Positions 1-8,531 of a DNA stretch of 64,000 nucleotides are shown here, piece by piece. The notes under the pieces are model-generated. The model was not told where the DNA came from, ran no database searches, and saw only the letters and a list, made by a program, of their open reading frames with translations. Each line of letters opens with the position of its first letter. The stretch's first letter is position 1. Source of the DNA: an uncultured Campylobacter sp. (lineage in GTDB: Bacteria; Campylobacterota; Campylobacteria; Campylobacterales; Campylobacteraceae); the NCBI RefSeq assembly GCF_905373215.1, contig NZ_CAJPRT010000004.1:77019-141018 (forward strand), written 5' to 3'. The position numbers and the translations under genes are program-made.

Positions 1-1
1 C

Positions 2-883
2 GTCAAATCCGTCGGCGCCGCCAAACCGGTAGTTTCTGCTGAAATTTCGCAGCTTTACAGCTACGGCGCGAGCCTTGAGCTAAGCCCGTATCTGTACGCA
101 AGCGCAAAGATGCGATTTTGCGACAAGGGAGTCGATTTTACGCAGCAGCACTCCTTTTTGCTATCGCTTTCGGACGCAAGCGAAATAGATTGGAATGAAG
201 CAAGCACGCGAGAAGTTGCAAATTTAAGCGGACAGGAGCAGGCAGGCTCGCTCTACGGCGCGCTTCCTAGCTTTATCGCGGGAGCAAAAAATTTAAACGC
301 TCAGCTTAAAAGCTTTAAGGAGTGGCTCTACCGCAACGAAAAGTTAGAACTTTTTAGCGCGCTTGATCTGCTCTCAAAACCGGGCGAGAGCAAGGAGGAA
401 TTTTTCGTGCGCCTAGGCGATAAGGCGAACGAAATTTTAGAAGCCAAAACCGACGAGATCGCGGCTAAATTTGAAAAGGAAAAGGCGCGCCTTGAGGATA
501 AAATTTCGCGCGCTAGCGAAAAATATGAGAAGGAAAAGGGCGACGTGCTAAGTCGCGGGGTGGATGCGGCGCTAAACATAGGCGGAGCGATCTTAGGCGC
601 GTTTTTAGGCCGCTCGCGCAGCGCTAGCAATATCTCTAAAGCGATCAGCGGCGCAAAGAGCGCGCATAAAATTTTAAACGAACGAAGCGAAGCCAAAAAT
701 GCCGAAAATAGCCTAAGCGCGCTACAAGAGGAGCTGGAGGTGCTTACGCAGAAATTTGAGGCTGAAGTGGACGCGCTAAAACAGAGCCTGGATCTAAAAA
801 ATATTAAACTCGAAACGAAAGAAATTTCGCCGAAGAAAACCGACATCTACGACGAGAAAATTTCGCTGCTTTGGAAGAGCTAA
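2..883 (+). CDS. C-terminal part of a probable HerA/DUF87-type ATP-binding protein (5' truncated by window)
   Basis: The reading frame is open from base 2, so the gene begins upstream; about 293 residues are visible. The visible part has no Walker motif. It holds a charged helical stretch with heptad-like Glu/Lys/Leu spacing, then a Gly/Ala segment (GGAILGAFLGRSRS), then a second coiled coil. This coil / 'GA(I/L)LGA(F)LGR' / coil layout is what I recall from the C-termini of bacterial HerA-like (DUF87) ATPases, whose ATPase core would lie outside the window. It ends 12 bases before plsY on the same strand. The family call is inference from this tail only; a generic coiled-coil protein is possible. 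Confidence 0.5.
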   Translation, partial: VKSVGAAKPVVSAEISQLYSYGASLELSPYLYASAKMRFCDKGVDFTQQHSFLLSLSDASEIDWNEASTREVANLSGQEQAGSLYGALPSFIAGAKNLNAQLKSFKEWLYRNEKLELFSALDLLSKPGESKEEFFVRLGDKANEILEAKTDEIAAKFEKEKARLEDKISRASEKYEKEKGDVLSRGVDAALNIGGAILGAFLGRSRSASNISKAISGAKSAHKILNERSEAKNAENSLSALQEELEVLTQKFEAEVDALKQSLDLKNIKLETKEISPKKTDIYDEKISLLWKS

Positions 884-895
884 AGGGAGAATTTT

Positions 896-1639
896 ATGGA
901 TAAACTTAGTGAAATTTTAAATATCATATACGCCGCGCTTTGCGATCCGAACTCTAAATATTTTCTAGGAGATGAGCATGGAATTCTAGGAAGCGGAATT
1001 CTTGGAATTTTATATAGGACATTTAAGGCGCCAGATTTTTGGTGCTACTTTGCTGCGTATCTGATCGCTGCGATCCCCTTTGGGCTTTTGATCGGCAGAT
1101 ACCTAGGCGGCGTGGATATCAAAAGCGAAGGCAGCGGCTCCATAGGCGCTACCAACGTCCTTCGCGTCTTAAAAACTCGCGATCCGCAAAAAGCAAAAAA
1201 GCTCGCGATCCTCACGGTTGCCTGCGATGCGCTAAAGGGCGTCCTGCCGATACTGATCGCGCGGGCTTTGGGCTTTGATGAAAACGTGTTATGGAGCATG
1301 GCGGTCTTTGCGGTGCTTGGGCATTGCTTTAGCCCGTATCTGAAATTTAACGGCGGTAAGGGCATTGCGACGGGAGCCGGCGTGCTTGCTTGCTTTATTC
1401 CTATCGAGCTTATCATCGCGCTTGCGGTTTGGTTTGTAGTCGGCAAGACTGTTAAAATTTCATCCGTAGCCTCGCTTGCAGCGGCGCTTGCGCTAGTTAT
1501 CGCTAGCTACGTGATCCATCCGCAGATGCCAGCGATCAACACTCATGCGCCGATCTTTCTGATAGTTTTCATCGTATTTTACAAACATGCGCCGAATATC
1601 GCCAGGCTACTTAAGGGCGAGGAAAAGCGCGTAGTATGA
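896..1639 (+). CDS. plsY: Glycerol-3-phosphate acyltransferase PlsY
   Basis: PlsY is an inner-membrane enzyme that moves the acyl group of acyl-phosphate to glycerol-3-phosphate, the first acylation in phospholipid synthesis. The family signatures are visible: IPFGLLIGR, SEGSGSIGATNVLR and FNGGKGIATGAG, spread over several hydrophobic helices. At 247 residues it is longer than the usual ~200, because about 45 residues precede the first conserved helix. ATG 896 follows AGGGAG, and no closer in-frame start was found, so the extension appears real. The stop overlaps the folB start (ATGA), suggesting coupled translation. The plsY-folB-cosR order matches C. jejuni Cj0357c-Cj0355c as I recall it. 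Confidence 0.93.
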   Translation: MDKLSEILNIIYAALCDPNSKYFLGDEHGILGSGILGILYRTFKAPDFWCYFAAYLIAAIPFGLLIGRYLGGVDIKSEGSGSIGATNVLRVLKTRDPQKAKKLAILTVACDALKGVLPILIARALGFDENVLWSMAVFAVLGHCFSPYLKFNGGKGIATGAGVLACFIPIELIIALAVWFVVGKTVKISSVASLAAALALVIASYVIHPQMPAINTHAPIFLIVFIVFYKHAPNIARLLKGEEKRVV

Positions 1640-1953
1640 TTAAAATTTTAATCGAAAAGCTGGAATTTGGTGTGATAATCGGGACGCTGGATTTTGAGCG
1701 CAAGCGCGAGCAGCGCGTGTGGGTGTGGGCGAAGCTCGGGGCGGAGGAGTTTATCGATTACGCGCGGGTTTGCGAATATATCAAAGCGGAGTTCCGCGAG
1801 AAAAAATTTCGCCTCGTGGAGGATGCGCTAAGATACTTCGCGCAGGAGTTTCACTCAAAATTTCGCTCGATGGATTATTTTTATATGAAAATTTTAAAAC
1901 CTGAAATTTTGCAAGATGCGAGCGTCGGCGCGGAAATAGAGATAAAATTTTAA
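1636..1953 (+). CDS. folB: Dihydroneopterin aldolase-like protein (FolB)
   Basis: A 105-residue protein of the FolB / tunnelling-fold class. FolB converts 7,8-dihydroneopterin to 6-hydroxymethyl-dihydropterin plus glycolaldehyde in folate synthesis. Visible family features are the N-terminal strand ending in E-FGVIIGT, the 'ERKREQRVWVW' strand, a helix with the DYARVCEYI pattern, and the VEDALRYFA helix. It is slightly shorter than typical FolB (about 115-120). It starts inside the plsY stop (4-base overlap), so it is probably translated by re-initiation. Its place between plsY and cosR supports the assignment. Confidence 0.78.
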   Translation: MIKILIEKLEFGVIIGTLDFERKREQRVWVWAKLGAEEFIDYARVCEYIKAEFREKKFRLVEDALRYFAQEFHSKFRSMDYFYMKILKPEILQDASVGAEIEIKF

Positions 1954-1990
1954 AATTTCTTTAAAAAATCTTGAAATTTTGCTTAAAATA

Positions 1991-1999
1991 TGTTAAAAT
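1991..1999 (+). promoter_or_regulatory. Extended -10 promoter for cosR
   Basis: TGTTAAAAT reads as TGn followed by TAAAAT, about 30 bases before the cosR start, with CGCCG directly after. The A/T-rich sequence upstream fits Campylobacter sigma-70 promoters, which have little -35. The cosR ribosome site is AAGGAAATTAA just before ATG 2030. Confidence 0.5.
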
Positions 2000-2029
2000 C
2001 GCCGCAAAATTTTAAGGCAAGGAAATTAA

Positions 2030-2701
2030 ATGAGAATTTTAATAGTCGAGGACGAGGTGACTTTAAACAAGACGATAGCGGAGGGCTTGATGGAGTTTGG
2101 CTATCAGACGGATACTTCCGAGAGTTTTAAGGACGCAGAGTATTATATCGGCATTAGAAATTATGATTTGGTGCTAACCGATTGGATGCTAGCTGACGGC
2201 AACGGCATCGATCTCATCGCATTAGTTAAGCAAAAATCCGCGCGCACCTCTGTCGTCGTGCTATCTGCAAAAGACGATAAAGAAAGCGAGATCAAAGCAC
2301 TTCGCGCGGGCGCGGACGATTTTATCAAAAAACCTTTCGACTTTGACGTTTTAGTAGCGCGCCTTGAGGCTAGACTTCGCTTCGGCGGCTCAAATATCAT
2401 CAAAATCGACGATCTTATCATTGATCCTGATGAGGAAAAAATTACTTACTTGGGTCAAGAGATCGAGCTTAAGGGTAAGCCGTTTGAAGTGCTAACTCAC
2501 CTGGCGCGCCACAGCGATCAGATCGTAAGCAAAGAGCAGCTATTAGATGCCATCTGGGAGGAGCCTGAGCTCGTTACGCCAAACGTCATCGAAGTCGCGA
2601 TCAATCAAATTCGACAGAAAATGGATAAGCCTCTAAATATCTCTACGATCGAGACCGTTCGCAGACGCGGATATAGATTTTGCTTTCCACAAAAAGCCTA
2701 A
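2030..2701 (+). CDS. cosR: CosR/HsrA-type OmpR-family response regulator
   Basis: A 223-residue winged-helix response regulator. The receiver keeps the acidic pocket (VEDE), the phospho-acceptor Asp at about residue 51 (LTDWML) and the conserved Lys (IKKPF). The DNA-binding half contains FEVLTHLARHSDQIVSKEQ and ends in RRRGYRFCFP, which I recognise as near-identical to C. jejuni CosR and H. pylori HsrA. In C. jejuni, CosR is an essential orphan regulator of oxidative-stress and respiratory genes. Here a histidine kinase gene overlaps its 3' end by 22 bases, which is not how I remember the C. jejuni locus. Recognition is strong; regulation by phosphorylation here is inference. Confidence 0.93.
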   Translation: MRILIVEDEVTLNKTIAEGLMEFGYQTDTSESFKDAEYYIGIRNYDLVLTDWMLADGNGIDLIALVKQKSARTSVVVLSAKDDKESEIKALRAGADDFIKKPFDFDVLVARLEARLRFGGSNIIKIDDLIIDPDEEKITYLGQEIELKGKPFEVLTHLARHSDQIVSKEQLLDAIWEEPELVTPNVIEVAINQIRQKMDKPLNISTIETVRRRGYRFCFPQKA

Positions 2702-3987
2702 GAGTCCGCTTTGTAATACAATTAGCATCCGCTTCGTTGATGCTAATTGTCATTTTTTCGGTAATGCTCTATAATTATATGAGAATTACCATCTTCGAAA
2801 CTCCCGTTCAAAATTTAATCCAAAGAGCACAAAAAATCGTAGAAGCCTCCGTGCCGCCTGAGAAAATTTCATCTTTTTTGCAAAACACGCCGGGCGAATA
2901 CGAGAGCAAAATCATCGAAAACGAAAGTATCAATAAACCTAAATTTATCGAAAGCTCCGAGGGCGGTAGGAGCTATTTGCAGCTGCACTATCCCTACGAC
3001 AAGGATAAAATCTTAAGCATTCGAGCCGACGTGAGCGTCTATGCAAACATCGTAAATCAAATACTCATCGACATCATTTTGGTAAATTTGACGATGATAT
3101 TTTTGGTGGTGTTTTACGCGATGTTTCTCTCTCGCATGCTGCTAATGCCGATTAAGCTGATCAGCCAAAGGCTCGCTTCGGTGGATGAAAAATTTCTAAA
3201 GCCGATCGACGGGGCCGAAATCCCGAGCGAATTTAATATGCTTTCAAACAGCATCAACCGACTACTTGAGCGTATCGAGACCTTCATTTTGTATCAAAAA
3301 GAGCTTTTTATCGGTATTGCGCACGAGCTTAAGACCCCGCTTGCGGTTATGAAAACCAAAAACGAAGTCACGCTAATTAAGCCGCGCGAGAGCGAGAAAT
3401 ATATCGAGGCGCTTAAAAATAACAACGATTCGATCGATAATATGAATAAGATGATCAGTTCGATCCTAGAGATCGGGCGACAGGAGGGGGCACAGTTCGA
3501 AGCGCCCGAGCAGACCGATATGATTGCATATCTACGGGAGCTATGCGTGGGCTTTAAAATTTTAGCGCGTACGGCAGGCAAGGACTTGACGATGGATCTT
3601 AAGCCTGAACAGCTTGAAATTTCGGTGCAGAAAAGCCTCTTTATGCACGTGATTCAAAATTTTATCCAAAACGCCATAAAATTTTCTCCCGATGGTGAAA
3701 AGGTGTTGATCGAGAGCGAAATTTCGGACGGAAATTTCATCGTGCGGGTCGCAAACAAAGGCGAGCCGCTTAACGAAGAGATCGATTATTTTGCTCCTTT
3801 TAAGCGCTACGGCGGCAAACCGGGAGCCGGGCTTGGGCTATTTTTAGCCAAAAATGCTGCTCAAGCGATGGGCGCGCAAGTAGATCTTAAAAACGACAAA
3901 GGGCGCTCGCTAATTGTCGCGATTTTCAAACTTCCGCTAAAAAATTTAAGAAATAGCCCGAAATTCCGCTATTTTAAAACAAAATGA
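2680..3987 (+). CDS. Membrane sensor histidine kinase, translationally overlapping cosR
   Basis: A 435-residue sensor kinase. One transmembrane helix lies near residues 11-33 and a second near 128-150; they enclose a ~95-residue periplasmic sensor domain without recognised motif. Then come the H-box with His215 (AHELKTPL), N-box (NFIQNAIKFSP) and G-box (GAGLGLFLAK). The HATP domain is short and ends soon after. The frame opens at TTG 2680 inside cosR; later starts would remove part of the first helix, so TTG is preferred although its ribosome site is weak. The 22-base overlap with cosR implies one transcript and makes CosR the obvious partner (inference). Confidence 0.85.
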   Translation: MLSTKSLRVRFVIQLASASLMLIVIFSVMLYNYMRITIFETPVQNLIQRAQKIVEASVPPEKISSFLQNTPGEYESKIIENESINKPKFIESSEGGRSYLQLHYPYDKDKILSIRADVSVYANIVNQILIDIILVNLTMIFLVVFYAMFLSRMLLMPIKLISQRLASVDEKFLKPIDGAEIPSEFNMLSNSINRLLERIETFILYQKELFIGIAHELKTPLAVMKTKNEVTLIKPRESEKYIEALKNNNDSIDNMNKMISSILEIGRQEGAQFEAPEQTDMIAYLRELCVGFKILARTAGKDLTMDLKPEQLEISVQKSLFMHVIQNFIQNAIKFSPDGEKVLIESEISDGNFIVRVANKGEPLNEEIDYFAPFKRYGGKPGAGLGLFLAKNAAQAMGAQVDLKNDKGRSLIVAIFKLPLKNLRNSPKFRYFKTK

Positions 3988-3996
3988 AGCTTTTTA

Positions 3997-4005
3997 TGGT
4001 ATAAA
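3997..4005 (+). promoter_or_regulatory. Promoter for fdxB-ppx
   Basis: TGGTATAAA (extended -10) lies 32 bases before the ferredoxin start and overlaps a small palindrome (ATGG...CCAT). It separates this pair transcriptionally from the kinase gene just upstream. Confidence 0.45.
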
Positions 4006-4036
4006 CGCCATAAATTTTTTCGTAAGGTAAAATCAT

Positions 4037-4282
4037 ATGTCATTGTTGATTACAAAAGAATGCATCAGTTGCGACGCGTGCCGCGAGGAATGCCCTAATG
4101 AAGCTATTTTTGAGGATGAGCCGATATACATCATAGATGCCGATCGATGCTGCGAGTGCGTAGATGATTACTCTGAGCCCGCCTGCATAGTGGTCTGCCC
4201 AGTCGAGTGTATCATCACCGATCCAGATAATATCGAGACGGCGGACGAGCTGAAATACAAACACGTCCATATGGAAATTTAA
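4037..4282 (+). CDS. fdxB: YfhL-type dicluster 4Fe-4S ferredoxin
   Basis: An 81-residue soluble ferredoxin. The first cluster motif is CISCDACREECP. The second is CCECVDDYSEPACIVVCP, where the third Cys is pushed out by a short insert, typical of the YfhL/Fdx family with two 4Fe-4S clusters. It probably shuttles electrons to an unidentified partner. It is followed with no gap by the Ppx/GppA gene (TAA then ATG), matching C. jejuni Cj0354c-Cj0353c as I recall it. The redox partner cannot be told from sequence. Confidence 0.88.
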   Translation: MSLLITKECISCDACREECPNEAIFEDEPIYIIDADRCCECVDDYSEPACIVVCPVECIITDPDNIETADELKYKHVHMEI

Positions 4283-5728
4283 ATGCCCAAGCGCGTCGCA
4301 GTCATAGATCTGGGCTCAAATTCCGCCAGAGCCGTGATTTTCGAGCGCACGAGCAGGCTCGGATTTTTTATCTTAGCAGAGCACAAGATCAAGATCCGCC
4401 TAGGCGAGGGCGCTTATGAAAACGGCGGGATTTTAACCAAAGACGCGATGCAAAAAAGCCTACTTGCGTTTAAAAAATTTAAGACCCTAATCGGCAATTA
4501 CAAGGTTAAACGCGTGCTTTGTGTCGGCACCTCCGCGCTGCGCGACGCACCTAACGGTACGGGGTTTATAAAGCTCGTCCGAAAGCAAACCGGTATCGCC
4601 ATTCGCAAAATCGACGGGCAGACGGAAGCCTATCTGGGCGCTTATGCGGCACAGAATTTGCTTAGCGACTTTTCTCAAGGCGTTACGCTGGATATCGGCG
4701 GCGGCTCAACCGAGCTAGCCCTCATAAAAAACGGCAAGATAGAAAAGACGCTCTCGCTAAATTTAGGCACCGTGCGGCTAAAGGAGCTGTTTTTCGACCG
4801 CGGCGACGCGAAGGGGCTAGAGAAATACGTCTCTAGCGCGGTTGCGCACATCGGGGAGGAATTTTGCACGCAAAATTTAATCGTAATGGGCGGCTCCGCG
4901 CGAGCGCTATCGGGCGCCGTGATGAGCCTGCAAAACCACCCGCTAAAGATCGTGCATAATTTCAGCTACGATTACGAAAAATACGCGCCGTTTTTTGCTA
5001 AGCTGATGAGCGCAAAGACGCTTGATCTGGCGAAATTCCCGATCAAAAAGGACCGCTACGACACGATCAGAGAGGGCGCCATCGTTTTTGATAAGATAGT
5101 AAAGAGGCTGGGCGCGAAAAAGGTGATCACCTGCGGCGCAGGGGTGCGAGAGGGGGCGTTTTTAAACTCGATCCTGCGCGGCGCGCGGCTGCCTAAAAGC
5201 TTTAATCCGAGCCTAAGAAGCCTTTTGGACCGCTTCGCCCCTGAGCCGTCTAGCGCTCCTAAGTTCGCAAAGGCGCTGTTTTGCGCGCTATCGCCGCTGC
5301 ACGGCTTGAGCGAAAAATATATTAAAATTCTGCAGGTCGCGGCATCGCTTTGCGAGATCGGGAGAGCGATCGGCTTTTACGCCAAGCACGAAACCAGCGC
5401 GGATATGGTGCTCGGCGGGCTGAACTACCGCACGACGCACAAAGAAAAGGCGCTCATAGCCGCGATCATCTCGATGCACGGAAGGCGCGAGCTGGGTGCT
5501 ACGTTCGCGCCTTTGAGCGCGATTTTGCCCGATGCCGCCAAGCTCGCGTGGCTTAGCTACATTTTGGAGCTTGCGCGCCTTCTAAGCGAAAATGCGCTAA
5601 AAAATTTAGAATTTAGCTTCGAAAATTCCACTCTTAAAATCTCCGGCGCGGATAATTTGATAATGCTCAAAGGAAGCCTTAAAAAACTCGCAAAGCCCGC
5701 GGTTTTTGCGGTAAATTTTACGAGCTGA
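4283..5728 (+). CDS. ppx: Ppx/GppA family exopolyphosphatase / pppGpp phosphohydrolase
   Basis: A 481-residue protein of the Ppx/GppA family (ASKHA fold), which hydrolyses polyphosphate and/or pppGpp. Visible motifs are the phosphate-1 loop VIDLGSNSARAVIFE at the N-terminus and the LDIGGGSTELAL loop near residue 135. The C-terminal third (about 310-481) is an HD-like helical region, with CEIGRAIGFYAKH and a downstream HGRRELG. ATG 4283 abuts the ferredoxin stop. Whether it prefers polyphosphate or pppGpp cannot be decided from sequence; Campylobacter carries more than one such paralogue. Confidence 0.9.
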   Translation: MPKRVAVIDLGSNSARAVIFERTSRLGFFILAEHKIKIRLGEGAYENGGILTKDAMQKSLLAFKKFKTLIGNYKVKRVLCVGTSALRDAPNGTGFIKLVRKQTGIAIRKIDGQTEAYLGAYAAQNLLSDFSQGVTLDIGGGSTELALIKNGKIEKTLSLNLGTVRLKELFFDRGDAKGLEKYVSSAVAHIGEEFCTQNLIVMGGSARALSGAVMSLQNHPLKIVHNFSYDYEKYAPFFAKLMSAKTLDLAKFPIKKDRYDTIREGAIVFDKIVKRLGAKKVITCGAGVREGAFLNSILRGARLPKSFNPSLRSLLDRFAPEPSSAPKFAKALFCALSPLHGLSEKYIKILQVAASLCEIGRAIGFYAKHETSADMVLGGLNYRTTHKEKALIAAIISMHGRRELGATFAPLSAILPDAAKLAWLSYILELARLLSENALKNLEFSFENSTLKISGADNLIMLKGSLKKLAKPAVFAVNFTS

Positions 5729-6546
5729 GACCCGCGTCGCGCGTTCATTCGCCGCTCGCGACCGAATTACCTTCGCCGCTCTCACTGTTACCTGCTTGCC
5801 GCCTATGATTGTGAATTGCATGCGCGCAATCGCTTTGTTTGCTCGCTTAGCGTTTGCCGGCGGGCCGCAAACGATCATGAGCGATCGCTTGCGCTTGATT
5901 TGCGATAAGCGCGCCGGTTTAGAATTTTTGCAGCATTAAGCGGGCGCTAGGTTTTTAAAATTTTACCGCCCTCGGCCCTCTTGCTCGCGCAGCCTTTTTA
6001 AAATTTTCACATTTGTGCACTCATTTTAAAATTTTAACATCCGCGTTACCGATTAAAATTTTATATTCCGTGCCTGCGCTTTTAAATTTTCCGAGCTTGC
6101 GGCGTCGTTTTGAAATTTCTGCTCGGTATCGCTCTTGAAATTTCTCGCATCGATGCTTGAGTAGATAGCCGAGGCGCGGATTGCGCGTATATTTTACGGA
6201 AGCGGATGGTTTGGATTTGTCGCGATCGACGCGGCGTAAATCTAACGCGCAGACTTTGCACAAATTTTACGAGGGCAAGGCGGACGCCTTTTGCGTAGAA
6301 TTTTAAAATTTACGAAAATTTTATTTATATCGCGCGTCACGCTCGGCATATCGCTCAACGTTGCCGACGGCGACCGCACTGCGGGTTTGGTTGGACGGCG
6401 CGGCAAAATTTTAAAGCGGCGGCGAATAGTCGAGCGAGATCAAGAGTGCTCGGCGATTTGCAGAAAGTACCCCTGACTATCCGTGCAGCGTCTAGACCGA
6501 TCTGCAGAAGCGCTCCGACATCCGCGGAAGTGGCCCTGTGCGAGCC
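5729..6546. other. Intergenic, no gene recognised
   Basis: About 820 bases between the convergent ppx and DUF59 genes. Short open frames exist on both strands but show no recognisable protein and no good ribosome site. The DNA is rich in AAATTTT words and CG-rich stretches. No terminator or RNA gene was seen. Confidence 0.5.
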
Positions 6547-6852
6547 CTAAAATCGCCCCAGAGCCTCTTTGACGTGATCCTCCGCCATATCGATATTCCA
6601 CATCGGCTCAAAAACCAGATCAATCTCCACCTCGCCGACGCCCTCCACGCTCTCGGCACCCGCGCGCACCCATTCCACCATCATCTCATGCAGCGGGCAC
6701 GACTGAGTCGATAGCGTCATCGTGACTTTGGCGTTGTTCGCCTCATCTACCGCTACGTCGTAGATGAGCCCTAGCGACACGACGTCAAAGCCCACCTCAG
6801 GGTCCACTACGGCGCGAAGTGCGTCGTAAATTTGCTCCTTCGTTACTTTCAT
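6547..6852 (-). CDS. DUF59 / MIP18-family metal-sulfur cluster assembly factor
   Basis: A 101-residue DUF59 protein (PaaD/SufT/MIP18 family), small cytosolic factors that help Fe-S cluster insertion. The typical start KEQIYDALRAVVDPEVGFDVVSLGLIYDV is followed by the reactive Cys motif TQSCPLH. The start overlaps the stop of the upstream membrane-protein gene by 4 bases (ATGA), so it is the last gene of a three-gene operon read leftward with the membrane protein and the DUF2249-like protein. Genes of this kind often sit beside nitric-oxide and denitrification functions; that role here is inferred from company only. Confidence 0.85.
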   Translation of the reverse strand: MKVTKEQIYDALRAVVDPEVGFDVVSLGLIYDVAVDEANNAKVTMTLSTQSCPLHEMMVEWVRAGAESVEGVGEVEIDLVFEPMWNIDMAEDHVKEALGRF

Positions 6853-8024
6853 TTTTCCTCTCCAAATTTTATGTAGTTAAAGATATTTACGATGTTGACT
6901 AGCACCAAAATTATACTTGCCGCTTGCAAGATCGCTGCAGGCGTTAGCGCTCCAAGGCCCGCGCACGCAAGCGCTAAGACGTTCGGCACGCAGGCTGCGT
7001 AGGCGATCTTTTTGATTATCATATCGTCTAGCATAGGGATTTTGCGCTTGCCGACGAAGGGCGAGACGTAGTGGTACCAGATGAGAAAGGGTGCGATTTT
7101 ATAAAGGTGCGCGACGATGAAGGCGAACAAAAAGCCGTATAGCAGCCAAAACGCCGCCGCATCCGCGCGACCTGCGAGCCAAAATGCGCCGCTAAATCCC
7201 AAGGCCGCCAGCGAGATGTAGACGTTTAAATTCCAATAATCGATCGCTTTTCGCACGCGCCTGGCTAGGATATAGATCGCCTGAGCCGCAAAGCTCGCAA
7301 GCGCGGCAAAGGCGATGAAAATTCCAAAATCTTTTAACAAAAACGGCCCCGCGAGCAGATACAGCGCCAGCGAAGCTTTTGCTAGCGCGAAGCTTAGATC
7401 GTGCGCCAGGCTAAACATCGGCAGCAATACGCACGCGGCGCCTACAATGACGAAAAACACGAAGCCCAGCACGAAGTATATGTGATAGGATAAAATTTCT
7501 GAAAAATACACTCCGAAAATCTCCACGCCGCTAAGCGCTAGCACGAGCGCGAAGCCAAGGCTGATCCCTACCGCCAAAAACGCAGCCGAGATCGCAAGCG
7601 CTACGGCAGGGAAGCTCCATTTGGGCGTGCCGATGAAGCTTAGCGCGTAGCAGATCGTAAAATAAAATAGGCTAAGCAGCAAAACGGCGCCGCCTGCGTG
7701 CATCAAAGGGATGCTTGAAAGTAGCAATCCCGCGCTTAGCAGAGCCACGCTCGCGCCGTAGGCGAGGAGATTTAAAAACGCAAATTTGACGGTGAAAAAT
7801 TCCTTTTGGATGATGACTGAAGTAAGCTGATAGAGCGCTCCAATGATTATGCTGATTACAAATCCCAGCAAAAATACGTGAAAAAAGCTCGCCGTCTGCG
7901 GCGCTTGGATCGCGCCGAAATCGGCCTTTAAAAAGCTCGCCGCACTTAGCAGCAAAAAGATAAAGCCGCAGATGAAATAGCCGCCTACGATGCGAAACGG
8001 CGGCGAAAAGGTCGTGATATTCAT
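6849..8024 (-). CDS. Polytopic membrane protein, NnrS / haem-copper-oxidase-subunit-I-like
   Basis: A 391-residue protein with about 11-12 hydrophobic helices and short loops. Single histidines sit in helices at positions reminiscent of haem ligands: SFFHVFLLGFV in helix 2, SYHIYFVLGFV mid-protein, and a conserved-looking loop AHLYKIAPFLIWYHYVSPFVG. This resembles NnrS and the stand-alone subunit-I-like proteins of epsilonproteobacteria. Its neighbours (DUF2249-like and DUF59) are common partners of NnrS-type genes in nitrosative-stress loci. No substrate or cofactor is proven; haem binding is inference. Confidence 0.6.
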   Translation of the reverse strand: MNITTFSPPFRIVGGYFICGFIFLLLSAASFLKADFGAIQAPQTASFFHVFLLGFVISIIIGALYQLTSVIIQKEFFTVKFAFLNLLAYGASVALLSAGLLLSSIPLMHAGGAVLLLSLFYFTICYALSFIGTPKWSFPAVALAISAAFLAVGISLGFALVLALSGVEIFGVYFSEILSYHIYFVLGFVFFVIVGAACVLLPMFSLAHDLSFALAKASLALYLLAGPFLLKDFGIFIAFAALASFAAQAIYILARRVRKAIDYWNLNVYISLAALGFSGAFWLAGRADAAAFWLLYGFLFAFIVAHLYKIAPFLIWYHYVSPFVGKRKIPMLDDMIIKKIAYAACVPNVLALACAGLGALTPAAILQAASIILVLVNIVNIFNYIKFGEEK

Positions 8025-8041
8025 CTAAATTTTAAAGCACT

Positions 8042-8386
8042 TTAGCCGTGGCACTTCGCGTCGGTATCGAAGCCCTCATTGACCGCGCCGGGTTTTAGGC
8101 TGATGGTGAGCTTGACTGCGTCGCCGTCCAGATCCTCGCGGGCAATGTCAAATTTAGACTCGATCTTCGGGATCAGCCCCATCGGAAATTTATGATTGAG
8201 CATGACGACCTTTTTGGTGCCGTCCTTTACGAAATTTAACGCCACCAGCGCATTTACCATCGGCTCGGGCGGAATGCATTTGCGCGAATCAAAGCCGATG
8301 TATTCTACGCCGCCCTGCGATTTTTTATAAAATTTCACCGTGGCGCCCGCCGCGTCGAACTCCTGCCAGTCTGTGAAAAAATCCAT
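8042..8386 (-). CDS. DUF2249-like small protein
   Basis: A 114-residue soluble protein. The stretch DSRKCIPPEPMVNALVAL, followed by a hydrophobic strand and HKFPMGLIP, matches the DUF2249/TusA-like pattern (D-x-R ... PPEPM ... H..P..L.P) that I recall from denitrification and haem-related loci. The C-terminus ends in CHG. It is the first gene of the operon under the -10 at 8416-8421; the membrane-protein gene starts 17 bases downstream. A sulfur-carrier or redox role is possible but unproven. Confidence 0.6.
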   Translation of the reverse strand: MDFFTDWQEFDAAGATVKFYKKSQGGVEYIGFDSRKCIPPEPMVNALVALNFVKDGTKKVVMLNHKFPMGLIPKIESKFDIAREDLDGDAVKLTISLKPGAVNEGFDTDAKCHG

Positions 8387-8415
8387 ACTAGGTCCTTTTT
8401 TTAAAATTTCGCGCG

Positions 8416-8421
8416 ATTATA
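8416..8421 (-). promoter_or_regulatory. -10 promoter for the DUF2249-NnrS-like-DUF59 operon
   Basis: TATAAT on the minus strand, directly followed by CGCGCG, about 30 bases before the start at 8386. The same TATAATCGCGC arrangement occurs before the binding-protein gene at 16126 and before der. Confidence 0.6.
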
Positions 8422-8531
8422 TAGCAAATTTTAAAATTTTGAAATGAGGCAGATCAAGTCCTATTCGGAATTTGTAAATTTAGCCGAATTTTAATACACT
8501 ACGCGTTAAAATTCTAAATCCGAGGACCATT

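Noticed and set aside
5606..6476. Several 60-90 codon open frames on both strands after ppx
   Set aside because: Arg/Ala-rich products without family likeness, no ribosome sites, built from word-rich spacer; one runs antisense into ppx.
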